A stretch of DNA of 64,000 bases from Thermoanaerobacterium sp. PSU-2 (GCF_002102475.1 NZ_MSQD01000013.1:25656-89655), one strand, 5' to 3'. Shown: positions 17,682 through 27,198, counted from the first letter of the stretch. Translations and numbers: made by a program. The notes: generated by a model not told the origin, from the sequence alone.

Positions 17682-18563
17682 TTAATAATAGCTCATTCCT
17701 CCTTTTCTACCGCCATATATGAATACTAATATACTCAACGCTGTCGTCAAAATAGCAACTAACAAGCCTATCGCCGACGCATAGCCAAAGTTAAAATCCG
17801 TAAATGCTTTCTGGAATTGATAAACACTTGTTACCATAGTTGCGTCTCCCGGGCCACCATTTGTTAAAACATATACAACATCAAATACTCTGACTGCAGA
17901 TAAAATACTCATAAATGTGCATAGCCATATATATGGTTTTAATAGCGGAATAGTAATTTTGTATAACGCTTGAGTTCTTGTGGCTCCATCAACATAAGCT
18001 GATTCTTCCAATTCTTTAGGAATTGATTGAAGTCCTGCTAGGTATATCATCATATAATATCCAAGCCCTTGCCACATAGTAATAAACATCAACGATAATA
18101 GTGCAAATCTCGGATCATTTAAAAAAGATATTGGTTTACTGAAAATACCATGTTTAATCATAAATGTATTAAGTAACCCCTGTGGATCAAAAATCCATCC
18201 CCATGTTATTGAAACAGCAACCATAGAAGTAACAACAGGTATATAGTATAAAACTCTAAAAAATGATATACCTTTTATCTTTCTATTTACAAATATAGCT
18301 AACAAAATTGACAATAGTTGAAGTGGTGGAACAACTCCAACAAATAATATTGAATTTTCTACTGAAACCCAAAATTCATGGTCATGTAAAGCTCTTGAAA
18401 AATTGGCCAATCCAACAAATTTTGATTGTCCAATGACAGAATAGTCATAAAAGGCCAATGGTATACTTGCCACAATCGGATAAAAAACGAAAATTATAAG
18501 AAAAATCATAGCCGGCAGAATAAACAAATAAGCTATCAATGATTTTTTTAACTTATTCTCCAT
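17682..18563 (-). CDS. Sugar ABC transporter permease, MalF/UgpA type (amino-sugar operon)
   Basis: This 293-residue CUT1 permease has the usual LFILPAMIFLIIFVFYPIV first helix, the VFDVVYVLTNGGPGDATMV segment near the end, and the EAA loop ELEESAYVDGATRTQALYKITIPLLKP. It lies downstream of the binding-protein gene, from which it is separated by 55 bases containing a strong hairpin (18581-18605). It should form a heterodimer with the following MalG-type protein. Confidence 0.93.
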   Translation of the reverse strand: MENKLKKSLIAYLFILPAMIFLIIFVFYPIVASIPLAFYDYSVIGQSKFVGLANFSRALHDHEFWVSVENSILFVGVVPPLQLLSILLAIFVNRKIKGISFFRVLYYIPVVTSMVAVSITWGWIFDPQGLLNTFMIKHGIFSKPISFLNDPRFALLSLMFITMWQGLGYYMMIYLAGLQSIPKELEESAYVDGATRTQALYKITIPLLKPYIWLCTFMSILSAVRVFDVVYVLTNGGPGDATMVTSVYQFQKAFTDFNFGYASAIGLLVAILTTALSILVFIYGGRKGGMSYY

Positions 18564-18580
18564 TTCTAAAACCCCTTAAG

Positions 18581-18605
18581 GAGCAAGGCTTTTTAGGCCT
18601 TGCTC
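18581..18605 (-). other. Intercistronic hairpin between binding-protein and permease genes
   Basis: GAGCAAGGC (18581-18589) and GCCTTGCTC (18597-18605) form a 9-bp stem with a 7-base loop, 13 bases after the binding-protein stop. No U-run follows on the minus strand, so it more likely protects the 3' end of the binding-protein message than stops transcription. Confidence 0.75.
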
Positions 18606-18618
18606 AAAATTATTACTA

Positions 18619-19920
18619 CTATTGCTGACCTGATAACATTTGATTTACATTTTTTTCAGCATCATCAAGTGCTTGTTTGGGCGTCTTTTGTCCATGGAAT
18701 ACTTCATCAGTTTCTTTGATTAATTCCGACGTTATGTCGCCACTATTAGGCACACCTAAGGTTTTGTCAGTTGATTTGTTTAGAAAATCTGCCGCAATAG
18801 ATATCGCTTTGCCTTCTAGAGTTGATGTATCAGATTTGAAATAAGAATCTTGTGATGCTTTGATTGTCGACGGGAAAACTTTTGCTTCCTTTGCAAATTC
18901 AAGCTGATTTTCATCATTAGTTACGAAGTTTGCAAAATCAATCGCCTCTTTATGATGTTGGCTTTTTTGCATTACTACTAAATCCATTATTGGATTGTCT
19001 ATAACACCACTTTTACCTACCAATGGCTGCGTTACATCTGTATTTTTGTAAATATCCGGTGCCTCATCTTTTATACGGGATAAAGATTGTGCTCCAGAGT
19101 TTATAAGACCAAGTTTCCCAGTTGAATAAAGTTGCAGCATTTTTGTCCAGTTACCTTCCGCATCTAACGGGAATATATCATTTTGATAGTATTCTTTAAA
19201 TTTCTCTAACAATGCTAATGTATCAGGCGTATTAAATGCGGCTTTTGTCTTATCTTCATTGAGAATGCTTATATCATAACCCCAATATGCCTCATTGTGG
19301 AAATAATCTGGAACATATAGATAGGCTCCAGTCTTATCCTTAAATTCTTTCGCCATTTGAAAGACATCATCATACGTCTTTGGTGGATTCATTCCTGCCT
19401 TTTCAAACAGCGCTTTATTATAAATCATAACTGAAGGAGCACCATACCATGGAAAAGCATATATACCATCTTTTATTTTCGTTGACTCCCATAATGTTTT
19501 TATATATATACCCTTTTGTTCATCCGTTGCTTCTTTATTTAAATCAACCAAAGCTCCTTTTGCCGCTAACTGCAATGCCATATCTGTGTTTAAGTTAACA
19601 ACATCTGGTACATCATTACCTGCAGTTGATGCAACTAACTTATTTTGAATTGCGTCATATGGTAAATCTGTCCATTTAATCTCTACATTAGGATGAAGTT
19701 TTTTATACTTAGCGAATAAATCATTAAAGTAATTATCAAACTTTGGTCTTAATGAAATTGTCCAAAATTGCAATGTTATTTTTTCAGCAGTATTATTAGA
19801 AGTCTTAGCGTTATTGGAATTGGACTTTGAAGAATTGTTTCCACATGCAGTAAATGCTGTTATAATCATCACTAACACCAGCAACATACTTACTGTTTTC
19901 AACGTCTTGCTCTTAATCAT
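18619..19920 (-). CDS. Sugar-binding lipoprotein of an ABC importer (amino-sugar operon)
   Basis: This 433-residue extracellular solute-binding protein (family 1) starts with a lipoprotein signal, a KSK basic head, a hydrophobic core MLLVLVMIITAFTAC, and the lipid-bearing cysteine at about residue 26, followed by a Ser/Asn-rich linker. The mature part shows ITLQFWTISLRPKFD at its start and NTDMALQLAAKGALVDLN, the usual CUT1 binding-protein pattern. The start codon directly follows the kinase stop (TAAATG), with GAGGGGG upstream. It captures the substrate outside the cell and delivers it to the two permeases. Confidence 0.93.
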   Translation of the reverse strand: MIKSKTLKTVSMLLVLVMIITAFTACGNNSSKSNSNNAKTSNNTAEKITLQFWTISLRPKFDNYFNDLFAKYKKLHPNVEIKWTDLPYDAIQNKLVASTAGNDVPDVVNLNTDMALQLAAKGALVDLNKEATDEQKGIYIKTLWESTKIKDGIYAFPWYGAPSVMIYNKALFEKAGMNPPKTYDDVFQMAKEFKDKTGAYLYVPDYFHNEAYWGYDISILNEDKTKAAFNTPDTLALLEKFKEYYQNDIFPLDAEGNWTKMLQLYSTGKLGLINSGAQSLSRIKDEAPDIYKNTDVTQPLVGKSGVIDNPIMDLVVMQKSQHHKEAIDFANFVTNDENQLEFAKEAKVFPSTIKASQDSYFKSDTSTLEGKAISIAADFLNKSTDKTLGVPNSGDITSELIKETDEVFHGQKTPKQALDDAEKNVNQMLSGQQ

Positions 19921-20808
19921 TTAAACAACCCCCTCATTTAAAATTAATTTTGCAGCACCATATACTGTCGAAAATTTATTAAGTCCTGCAATAGAAATAT
20001 TTAAATCACATTTTATTTGTGATTTTAAATATTCCCACCACAGATCTTTTGAATTTGTCACACCACCTCCAAGAATTATTATTTCGGGATCAATAAAATT
20101 TCTTATGTTAAAAATTAATAATGAGAGCGATTTTACAAATTCATCCACAACTAACTTTGATATTTTATCGTTTTTCATATACAAATCGAAAACATCTTTC
20201 GCACTATTCACCAAATTAGAACCCACTATTTCATTGTACCTTTTATATATTGCAGTACCCGATATATATTGTTCAACGCAACCATTTTGCCCACAGTTGC
20301 ATTTTTTGCCATCAGGATACAAAATAGTATGGCCAATTTCCGCTGCGCTAAAATGACTTCCTCTTATCAATTTACCATCTAAAATTATTGCACCCCCAAC
20401 ACCTGTCCCTAAAGTTATCATTAAAACGTCTTTAAAATTTTTAGCAGAGCCCAGCCAATTTTCACCGACAATTGCTGCATTAACATCATTTTCAACTATT
20501 GTCTTTGTCCTATATTTTTGAGAAATAATTTCTTTTAAATTTATGCCAGTCCAACCTGGTAAATTATCTGTAGCATAAATAACTTCGCCTGTATAAAAAT
20601 TAATTCTACCGGCCGAACCAATACCAATTCCTTCTATATCAGTATCAAATAAATCATCTAATACACCGAATAATTTTTTCAATATGTGATCTCTGCCTAA
20701 ATTAGCATCTGTTGAAGTCTCTTTAAATTTAATCAAGTCTCCATTAAAACCAATAACTCCACCTAAAATTTTTGTACCACCAATATCTATACCAACAACT
20801 TTTTTCAT
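19921..20808 (-). CDS. ROK-family sugar kinase, probably N-acetylmannosamine/hexosamine kinase
   Basis: This 295-residue ROK kinase has no helix-turn-helix. The ATP site is DIGGTKILGGVIG (8-20), the catalytic aspartate is D108 in ENDVNAA, and the zinc site combines H160 in EIGH with C170, C172 and C177 of the CNCGQNGC motif. ROK kinases phosphorylate glucose, fructose, allose or N-acetylmannosamine. Because nanE is two genes upstream, a ManNAc kinase (NanK-like) role is the best inference; GlcNAc kinase is the alternative. It lies 16 bases after the RpiR gene. Confidence 0.88.
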   Translation of the reverse strand: MKKVVGIDIGGTKILGGVIGFNGDLIKFKETSTDANLGRDHILKKLFGVLDDLFDTDIEGIGIGSAGRINFYTGEVIYATDNLPGWTGINLKEIISQKYRTKTIVENDVNAAIVGENWLGSAKNFKDVLMITLGTGVGGAIILDGKLIRGSHFSAAEIGHTILYPDGKKCNCGQNGCVEQYISGTAIYKRYNEIVGSNLVNSAKDVFDLYMKNDKISKLVVDEFVKSLSLLIFNIRNFIDPEIIILGGGVTNSKDLWWEYLKSQIKCDLNISIAGLNKFSTVYGAAKLILNEGVV

Positions 20809-20824
20809 TTCATAAACACCTTAA

Positions 20825-21676
20825 TCAATACAATTTATCTAAAACCGCCTTAGCAGTTTTGTTTAGATTTTGAACTGCTTTATCCTTCATTTTCACTGCT
20901 ATACAAGTATATAAAATATCAAGTATATGAAGCTGAGCTATTTTAGAAGTTAAAGCACCACTTCTTAATGGCGTTTCTTTTGCAGATGTCAACAATACTA
21001 TATCCGCTACTGCAGTAATAGGCGATCTTGCATAATTTGTAATACAAATAACTTTTGCTCCAGCTTCTTTAGCTAACCTACATGCCTCTACAGTATCTTT
21101 TGTACTGCCTGAAAAAGATATTCCAATTGCCACATCACCTTCCTTAAGGTTAACCGCTGATATGGCCTGTATATGTGGATCTAAATTAGCATCAACGTTT
21201 AAACCAAGCCTCATAAATTTGTACTTTGCATCAAGTACAGTATAGCCAGATGCACCAACACCGTATATTTCTATCTTGTTTGCTTTTATGATTTCTTCGA
21301 CGGCTTTCTCAAGTTCATTGATTGATAACATTTTTGTAGTATTTGAAATAGCCAATGTATTTTCAGTAGTTATTTTTTGCAAAAGTACATCAATTGTGTC
21401 ACTAAAAGTTATATTCTCGTGTATACTTGTTTCCGGACTCGTTGTTTCTTTCGCAATATTTAATTTAAAATCTTGGAATCCAGTTAATCCAATATGTCTG
21501 CAAAACCTTATTATTGTTGTTTCTCCTACATTAATTTTTTCTGCAAGTTCTGTTATTGAAGAATAAAGTACTTCTTCTGAGTTCTCAAGAACATAGTCAG
21601 CTACTCTTTTTTCTGCATTTGTCAATGAATTATATACACTTCTAATTTTTAATACAACGCTATTTTGATCCTGCAT
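20825..21676 (-). CDS. RpiR-family transcriptional regulator with SIS domain
   Basis: This 283-residue regulator has an N-terminal helix-turn-helix (about 1-75) with NAEKRVADYVLENSEEVLY and INVGETTIIRFCRHIGLTGFQDFK. A C-terminal SIS sugar-phosphate domain (about 120-260) contains EIYGVGASGYTVLDAKYKF and GISFSGSTKDTVEACRLAKEAGA. RpiR proteins such as NanR-type and MurR sense sugar phosphates, here perhaps ManNAc-6-P or GlcNAc-6-P, and control their own operon. It overlaps nanE by 17 bases. Which DNA site it binds is not clear from the sequence. Confidence 0.9.
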   Translation of the reverse strand: MQDQNSVVLKIRSVYNSLTNAEKRVADYVLENSEEVLYSSITELAEKINVGETTIIRFCRHIGLTGFQDFKLNIAKETTSPETSIHENITFSDTIDVLLQKITTENTLAISNTTKMLSINELEKAVEEIIKANKIEIYGVGASGYTVLDAKYKFMRLGLNVDANLDPHIQAISAVNLKEGDVAIGISFSGSTKDTVEACRLAKEAGAKVICITNYARSPITAVADIVLLTSAKETPLRSGALTSKIAQLHILDILYTCIAVKMKDKAVQNLNKTAKAVLDKLY

Positions 21677-22364
21677 ATTTTACCGCCTTTCTTATTGATT
21701 CAGCAAAATGCTTTGTTATCTCTTGAGGTCTTGTTATAGCTGTTCCAACAACAACTGCATAAGCTCCAAGCTCTAATGCTTTAATAGCTTCTTCTGGAGT
21801 CCATATTCTTCCTTCAGCGATAAGTGGAATCTTCAATACTTTTGACAATCTTTCAATTAATTCAAAGTCTGGTCCATCGATCTTAGGACTATAATCCGTA
21901 TAACCGGAAAGTGTTGTTGATACAATATCAAATCCGACTTTCTCAGCTTCAATTCCTTCGTTATAAGTAGATATATCAGCCATTACCAAAATATTCGGAT
22001 ATAATTTTTTTATCTCTCTCAATAGATCTTTTGTTGAAATATCTCCTGGCTTAATCAACTTAGTAGCATCAATCGCAACAATATCCGCACCAGCTTTAAC
22101 AACAGCACTTACCTCTTCTATAGTAGGTGTTATATATGGCTTGTATCCTTCATAATTTTTTTTAATAAGACCTATAATAGGTAGTTTCACTTCTCTTCTT
22201 ATAGCCTTTATATCTTCATAGCCATTGGCCCTTATAGCCACAGCTCCTCCCATTTCTGCAGCTTTAGCCATTTTTGCCATTACTAAAGGGCTGTGAAGTG
22301 GTTCATCACTAAGTGCTTGACATGAAACTATTAGTCCATTTTTTATATCATCTAATACCTTCAT
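21660..22364 (-). CDS. nanE: N-acetylmannosamine-6-phosphate 2-epimerase
   Basis: This 234-residue TIM-barrel enzyme converts ManNAc-6-P to GlcNAc-6-P. NanE signatures are GLIVSCQALSDEPLHSP at the start, GAVAIRANGYEDI, LPIIGLIKKNY, GADIVAIDATKL, VMADISTYNEGI and LIAEGRIWTPEEA near the end, with the catalytic lysine in LIKKNY. ATG 22370 abuts the GAGGAG ribosome site, so ATG 22364 with 6-base spacing is taken. As the first gene of the operon it defines the pathway entry. The following deacetylase and deaminase (NagA, NagB) are not in the window and must come from elsewhere. Confidence 0.94.
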   Translation of the reverse strand: MKVLDDIKNGLIVSCQALSDEPLHSPLVMAKMAKAAEMGGAVAIRANGYEDIKAIRREVKLPIIGLIKKNYEGYKPYITPTIEEVSAVVKAGADIVAIDATKLIKPGDISTKDLLREIKKLYPNILVMADISTYNEGIEAEKVGFDIVSTTLSGYTDYSPKIDGPDFELIERLSKVLKIPLIAEGRIWTPEEAIKALELGAYAVVVGTAITRPQEITKHFAESIRKAVKYAGSK

Positions 22365-22525
22365 TGGCATCTCCTCTTTTCTTTTTGTTATATAAATATA
22401 TTCGACATTAATTAAAAAATTCCTTCTTTATTTTAATAAAAAAAGAAAAATTTTTTTGTAAAATTTAGTTAATAATTTGAGTTTCTTTCCTATATGCAAT
22501 GAACTTATTTTTTATCAAAATAAAA

Positions 22526-22546
22526 GTCCTATCGTAATGATAGGAC
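22526..22546 (-). terminator. Terminator of the alpha-glucan operon
   Basis: GTCCTATC (22526-22533) pairs with GATAGGAC (22539-22546), an 8-bp stem with a 5-base loop. On the minus strand TTTTATTTT follows, so it ends the operon that stops at 22556; on the plus strand a T6 run also lies nearby. Confidence 0.82.
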
Positions 22547-22555
22547 CGTAATTTT

Positions 22556-24259
22556 TTATTCCTTCACGGATATATATACCAAATCCCAGATATAAAGCTC
22601 TGGTATTATAAATCTTATGGCCTTTCCTTGTTCATGTGTGACATATTCATACGAAATCTTCTGAGGATGACCATAATTTATGTCTGGTGATGCAACAAAT
22701 ACTTCTTTTACATCTTCAACTACAAGGGCCACTACTTCAATATCTCTCAATAAGTTCGGCCTCTTTTCTTTTCCTTCATTCCAATTCATATTTTTTATAC
22801 CAGTAAAATTGATAAGGTTAATTATTTTATAGCCTGGTTTCTCTTTTATTATTGTCCAAACACTATCTTCTTTTGCAACAGGCGAAAATTTAGCTCCTTT
22901 AAAAACATATTCTTCATTAATCCCACCGGTATATGTCATTGTATCATCGATTATGTCAAATCCATATAAAAGTTCTTCGTATCTTACAATAAAGTCATAA
23001 TAATTTCTCAATTCATTAATAAAAGGTTTATTAGAAACTTTGAAATAATTAGGATAATACCCTTCCGTCAAAATGCCATTCTTTTCTCCTAGCAAAAGGT
23101 GAAATCCGCCAGAAGCAAATATGGAAGCCATAGTTAATATTGTAGCATTTTCTGCATATTCTATATTTGTATTTTCAGATTTTGTAAATGGCTTCATATA
23201 CGCAGCTAATATCACCTGCTTCGTGTTGTCGTGTTTTTTCACATTTGCAATCAGGTTGTACAAGTCTTGATAGGTATCATTGGGTGGCCATACTTCTATG
23301 TATACCGCCTCCTGTTTTGAATCTATCACTGAATCAATGGGCCAATTATTTACAGCATTAAATATTAACTTAACATCATATCCGTTATTTTCTATATAGC
23401 TTTTCGCATCATTAATTAGTTCAGGAAAATCATCTTTTAGACGTCTTAATCTTTTCAATCCATCTTTCATACTCACTGCTTCTTTAGGAAATCCATATTG
23501 ATCCATGTGAATACCATCAAATCCAAATTTAATTGCATTCAAGAACTCTTTAATTATATGCTGATGCCATTCGCATTCTTTTGAAATATCCATTATATAT
23601 ATAAAATTCGCAAATTCATAATACTCATCATTATTATTTAGAAGAGCCCAATCTTTATGCTTTTCAAAAAATTCCGACTCAGATCCGTATACTGCCCCAT
23701 ATGCCATTGCCTTCATTCCATATTCATGGGCTTTTAAAATTTTTTGTTTGACAACATTTATAGATAAATCTCTTCCAAGTGGATCTTTAAATCTCTTTGT
23801 CGGCGGTATCAATTCATGATGCCTATACATCCAATCATAAAACTGAACAAGATTTATATGATACTTATTCATCTCTATCAAATCGCTGTAATCATCTTTA
23901 TCACTTTCAAAAAAATCTGAAATAAATCCATATCTTGGTGCATACATTGAATTTTCGACTACATCAAATGAAGTCGTCGCATCTTCTATCAAATCATTAC
24001 CGTTAAATAAAGACACATTGACACCGAAGCCTGTCATAGATTCATTATTACAATTGACATTAAATACGAATTCTTTAAACCCCTCACTTTTAAGATCACT
24101 TTCAAACTGCAATATTCTATCATTTAAATGAAAAATATCACATTTAATAATATATTTACTTTTATTTTTAAATCCTTTATTGCTAAGTTCTACAATTATT
24201 TTTATATTTTCTCCATTCAAATATTGTGCTTTAGAAGGATATACATCTTTTATCAACAT
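22556..24259 (-). CDS. GH66 dextranase / isomaltooligosaccharide-acting enzyme, cytoplasmic
   Basis: This 567-residue family 66 enzyme acts on alpha-1,6-glucans (dextranase or cycloisomaltooligosaccharide glucanotransferase). Visible signatures are LVQFYDWMYRHHELIPP, GFDGIHMDQYGFP with the nucleophile aspartate near residue 253, and AVYIEVWPPNDTY with the acid/base glutamate near 322. An N-terminal beta-sandwich (about 1-105) precedes the barrel. Most known dextranases are secreted and larger; this one lacks a signal peptide, so it should trim imported isomaltooligosaccharides. The frame is open to a TTG at 24277, but ATG 24259 after GAGGCGGG is preferred. It overlaps the GH15 gene by 29 bases. 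Confidence 0.9.
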   Translation of the reverse strand: MLIKDVYPSKAQYLNGENIKIIVELSNKGFKNKSKYIIKCDIFHLNDRILQFESDLKSEGFKEFVFNVNCNNESMTGFGVNVSLFNGNDLIEDATTSFDVVENSMYAPRYGFISDFFESDKDDYSDLIEMNKYHINLVQFYDWMYRHHELIPPTKRFKDPLGRDLSINVVKQKILKAHEYGMKAMAYGAVYGSESEFFEKHKDWALLNNNDEYYEFANFIYIMDISKECEWHQHIIKEFLNAIKFGFDGIHMDQYGFPKEAVSMKDGLKRLRRLKDDFPELINDAKSYIENNGYDVKLIFNAVNNWPIDSVIDSKQEAVYIEVWPPNDTYQDLYNLIANVKKHDNTKQVILAAYMKPFTKSENTNIEYAENATILTMASIFASGGFHLLLGEKNGILTEGYYPNYFKVSNKPFINELRNYYDFIVRYEELLYGFDIIDDTMTYTGGINEEYVFKGAKFSPVAKEDSVWTIIKEKPGYKIINLINFTGIKNMNWNEGKEKRPNLLRDIEVVALVVEDVKEVFVASPDINYGHPQKISYEYVTHEQGKAIRFIIPELYIWDLVYISVKE

Positions 24260-25337
24260 TCTTTTCACCCGCCTCAATCATTTTTATTAAAACTATATAC
24301 ATTGCATGAGACCATAACAATGGTTTTGCTACTTCGCCCCATTTTTCTATCCAATACGGATAATATTTATTATCGTTGACATGGAAGCAAACCTGCTCTG
24401 GTAAATATCCACTGTCATCCATCTGATCTTCTATCCACTTTTTAATATTTTTAGCATCGTCTATTTTTCCTATTTTAGCGTAATACCATCCAAGCCATGC
24501 AGAAAGAAGTATCCATTCTCCCCCACCATAATAAGTATCATCTTTAAACCGGTGCAAACCTCCGTTGTGAAAAAGTTCTCTTTCTATTTTTTTTATTGTA
24601 TTAATAAAAACTTCATCATTAATATCAATCACTTCAAAAGGCTCCGAAAGCCATGTCAAACTAGCATCTACATCTTTGCTTCCAAGATACTTAACAAAAT
24701 GCCCATCGCTTACACAATTAGTAAGTATGAAAGACTTAATTTCATTACATAGTGCTAACAATTTTTTATCATGCAAAAATTCATTAATAGATTTTATGCC
24801 ACCATATATACATGCAAGTGTAGATGTATGGATTTTATCGCCATTCTCTTCCCATACGTCGTAGTTTGGATAATTCCATAAATGGCTTAAATATTCTATT
24901 GTCAATTCGATGCTTTCTTTAAAGTTATATATAAGTTCTTCTTTACCTGTCAATTTTATATGTTCAGACAATCCCCAAAGCCAAGTCCCGTATCCATCAA
25001 GCTGAAAATTTCCCCAGCCTTGTTCAGTTTCCTCATATCCATCTAAAGTATACCTTGCATGCAGAAAATCTTCCGTCACAAGCCTCTTGCCATCTTTAAT
25101 CTTTTCCTTAATATTCTCTACTTTATAACCATATCTTTTTATTACAGTATCTATCCAATGATAAAACTTTTCAGCCGATTCATATTCACCCATTAAATCC
25201 AGAGAATATGCAATAAAGCTTCCATCCCTAAACCAGCTATAATGATATGTTGGAAAGTACGGCGATGCTATAAACGAACCATATTCCGATTGGTTAGCAT
25301 TGATTATTTCAACACTTTTGTTTAACAATTCTATCAC
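24231..25337 (-). CDS. GH15 glucoamylase/glucodextranase-type enzyme, cytoplasmic
   Basis: This 368-residue (alpha/alpha)6-barrel enzyme of family 15 releases glucose from chain ends. Visible are YSWFRDGSF (33-41), EQGWGNFQLDGYGTWLWGL (105-123), the acid glutamate region YPNYDVWEE (156-164) and the base E314 in YLPEQV. There is no signal peptide and no N-terminal beta-sandwich, so it is a short, intracellular form. Next to a GH66 enzyme it most likely removes glucose from alpha-1,6-linked oligosaccharides (glucodextranase activity), although maltooligosaccharides are an alternative. Confidence 0.87.
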   Translation of the reverse strand: MIELLNKSVEIINANQSEYGSFIASPYFPTYHYSWFRDGSFIAYSLDLMGEYESAEKFYHWIDTVIKRYGYKVENIKEKIKDGKRLVTEDFLHARYTLDGYEETEQGWGNFQLDGYGTWLWGLSEHIKLTGKEELIYNFKESIELTIEYLSHLWNYPNYDVWEENGDKIHTSTLACIYGGIKSINEFLHDKKLLALCNEIKSFILTNCVSDGHFVKYLGSKDVDASLTWLSEPFEVIDINDEVFINTIKKIERELFHNGGLHRFKDDTYYGGGEWILLSAWLGWYYAKIGKIDDAKNIKKWIEDQMDDSGYLPEQVCFHVNDNKYYPYWIEKWGEVAKPLLWSHAMYIVLIKMIEAGEKNVDKRCISF

Positions 25338-25408
25338 TTCAACCCCTCCATGTATTTCATCTTTAATTGAATATTTATTGCTACAAATACTTAATTTTTA
25401 ATACTTGA

Positions 25409-26242
25409 TTAACCTTTTATTGCACCTTCTTGAATGCCACCTCTTATAAAATACTTTTGGAACACAACAAATATTAATATAACTGGAACAACTGCAATTA
25501 ATGATGCAGCAAAGACAAGTCCCCATTTTGTTGCAAATTCTCCCTGAAATAGCATAATCGCAATCGGCAATGTTCGCTTTATTTCTGTTTTTATAAATGT
25601 CAGTGCAACAAAAAATTCATCCCATGTTCCTTCAAAAGCAAAAATCGCAAATGTCGCCAATGCCGGTTTTGAGAGAGGCAATATAACATGCCGATATATG
25701 GTCCATCTCGTTCCGCCATCGATTATTATAGATTCTTCTAACTCCTTAGGAATGCTTTCAAAGAAACCTCTAAGAAAGAAAGTATTTCCAGCAATTCCCG
25801 TACCTACGTACAACAGTAGTAGCCCAGAATATGTATCAACAAGATGCAATCCATTGATTACGGTATACTGTGCTACAATATTTAAAACTCCTGGAACCAT
25901 CATTGTAAACAGATATACATTAAATAGAATTTCTTTTCCTGGAAAACTAAATCTCGCGAAGCCATAAGCTGACAGCGTAGCTATAAATAGCGACAATACT
26001 GTACTAATTACTGATATATATAAACTATTTAAAAAATATCTGAAGAAATTATTAGATAACCATGCTTCTTTAAAATTTCCCGTATAAAATGTCTTTGGAA
26101 TTAATATAGGAGGATACGGCATAACATAAGTATCTTTTGTCAGCGCAGTTGAAATCATATATAAGAAAGGCACTATCATAGTAGCTACACACATTAATAA
26201 GAAAATATGCAAAAATAACTGTGGAAAATTAATCTTTTTCAT
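25409..26242 (-). CDS. Sugar ABC transporter permease, MalG type (alpha-glucan operon)
   Basis: This CUT1 permease of about 277 residues has six hydrophobic segments and the EAA loop ELEESIIIDGGTRWTIYRHVILPLSKPA. A GTG start at 26251 lies inside the GAGGTG ribosome site, so ATG 26242 is chosen. It ends with IRGGIQEGAIKG, the common MalG tail. It is followed by a 71-base gap before GH15. Confidence 0.93.
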   Translation of the reverse strand: MKKINFPQLFLHIFLLMCVATMIVPFLYMISTALTKDTYVMPYPPILIPKTFYTGNFKEAWLSNNFFRYFLNSLYISVISTVLSLFIATLSAYGFARFSFPGKEILFNVYLFTMMVPGVLNIVAQYTVINGLHLVDTYSGLLLLYVGTGIAGNTFFLRGFFESIPKELEESIIIDGGTRWTIYRHVILPLSKPALATFAIFAFEGTWDEFFVALTFIKTEIKRTLPIAIMLFQGEFATKWGLVFAASLIAVVPVILIFVVFQKYFIRGGIQEGAIKG

Positions 26243-26253
26243 AAATCTCACCT

Positions 26254-27183
26254 CTAATAAGGATTATCTTCACTATATCTCATAATCCTTTTTTGAAATA
26301 ATGACAGTGTTAAAATCACTATGCCTATTATAACGCTCATTGCAGATGCATATCCAAAGTTGAAATCACTAAATGCAGTTGTATACATATAGTTTAGCAA
26401 AACATCGGTTGTTCCAAGCGGCCCCCCACCTGTAATAAGCATTACTTGTATAAATACGCCAAAAGCACCAATAATAAGATTAATTAAAATATAAAAAGTA
26501 GTGGGTTTAATTAATGGTACTGTAATGTTGAAAAACATCTGGAAAGGATTTGCACCATCAATTTTTGCTGCTTCATATATATCATTTGATATGCCTTGAA
26601 GTGCGGCATAGTATATAACCATAACCCAACCGATTCCTTTCCAAACACCTAAAAACCATATTACTAAGTTTGCGGTCCATGTATTTTCTAACCACATAAT
26701 AGGGCTTCCAATTAAATGCAGTTTAAGCAATAAAAAATTTATCAGCCCCTCCTTGCCGTCCGTAAACAAATATTTAAATATTAATGAAACTACAACCCAA
26801 GACGTAATTACAGGAATATATACCATAACCCTATAAAACACTTTTCCTCTAGTCAAATTATTAATTAATACTGCAATTACAAGACCAATAATCATTTGAC
26901 AAGGAACCGTAACAATACCGTAAAGAATGGTATTTCTAAATGCTAATAAAAAATTATCATCTTGAAATATTTTTATAAAATTCAATAATCCAACCCATGG
27001 GCTAACTTGACCTGGCATTATATTATAATTTGTAAATGCCATATATATATTTTTAATTTGTGGATAGATAACAAAAACAGCCAATAAAATAAATCCTATG
27101 CCTATGAACGGTAATACATCTAACCATTCCTTTATTCCACGACTAAGATTTTTATTTCTAAATGAAACATTTTGAGATAACAA
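26254..27183 (-). CDS. Sugar ABC transporter permease, MalF type (alpha-glucan operon)
   Basis: This 309-residue CUT1 permease has the WLDVLPFIGIGFILLAVFVIYP first helix, LITGGGPLGTTDVLLNYMY near the end, and the EAA loop DIYEAAKIDGANPFQMFFNITVPLIKP. It probably starts with TTG at 27183 after a strong AGGAGGTG site. It lies 60 bases after the binding-protein gene; a hairpin fills the gap. Confidence 0.92.
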   Translation of the reverse strand: MLSQNVSFRNKNLSRGIKEWLDVLPFIGIGFILLAVFVIYPQIKNIYMAFTNYNIMPGQVSPWVGLLNFIKIFQDDNFLLAFRNTILYGIVTVPCQMIIGLVIAVLINNLTRGKVFYRVMVYIPVITSWVVVSLIFKYLFTDGKEGLINFLLLKLHLIGSPIMWLENTWTANLVIWFLGVWKGIGWVMVIYYAALQGISNDIYEAAKIDGANPFQMFFNITVPLIKPTTFYILINLIIGAFGVFIQVMLITGGGPLGTTDVLLNYMYTTAFSDFNFGYASAMSVIIGIVILTLSLFQKRIMRYSEDNPY

Positions 27184-27198
27184 TCAATTTCACCTCCT

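Noticed and set aside
22371..22525. Possible riboswitch or RpiR operator upstream of nanE
   Set aside because: The stretch is very AT-rich with poly-A and poly-T runs. I found only weak imperfect repeats and no clear -35/-10 pair, so no site is called.
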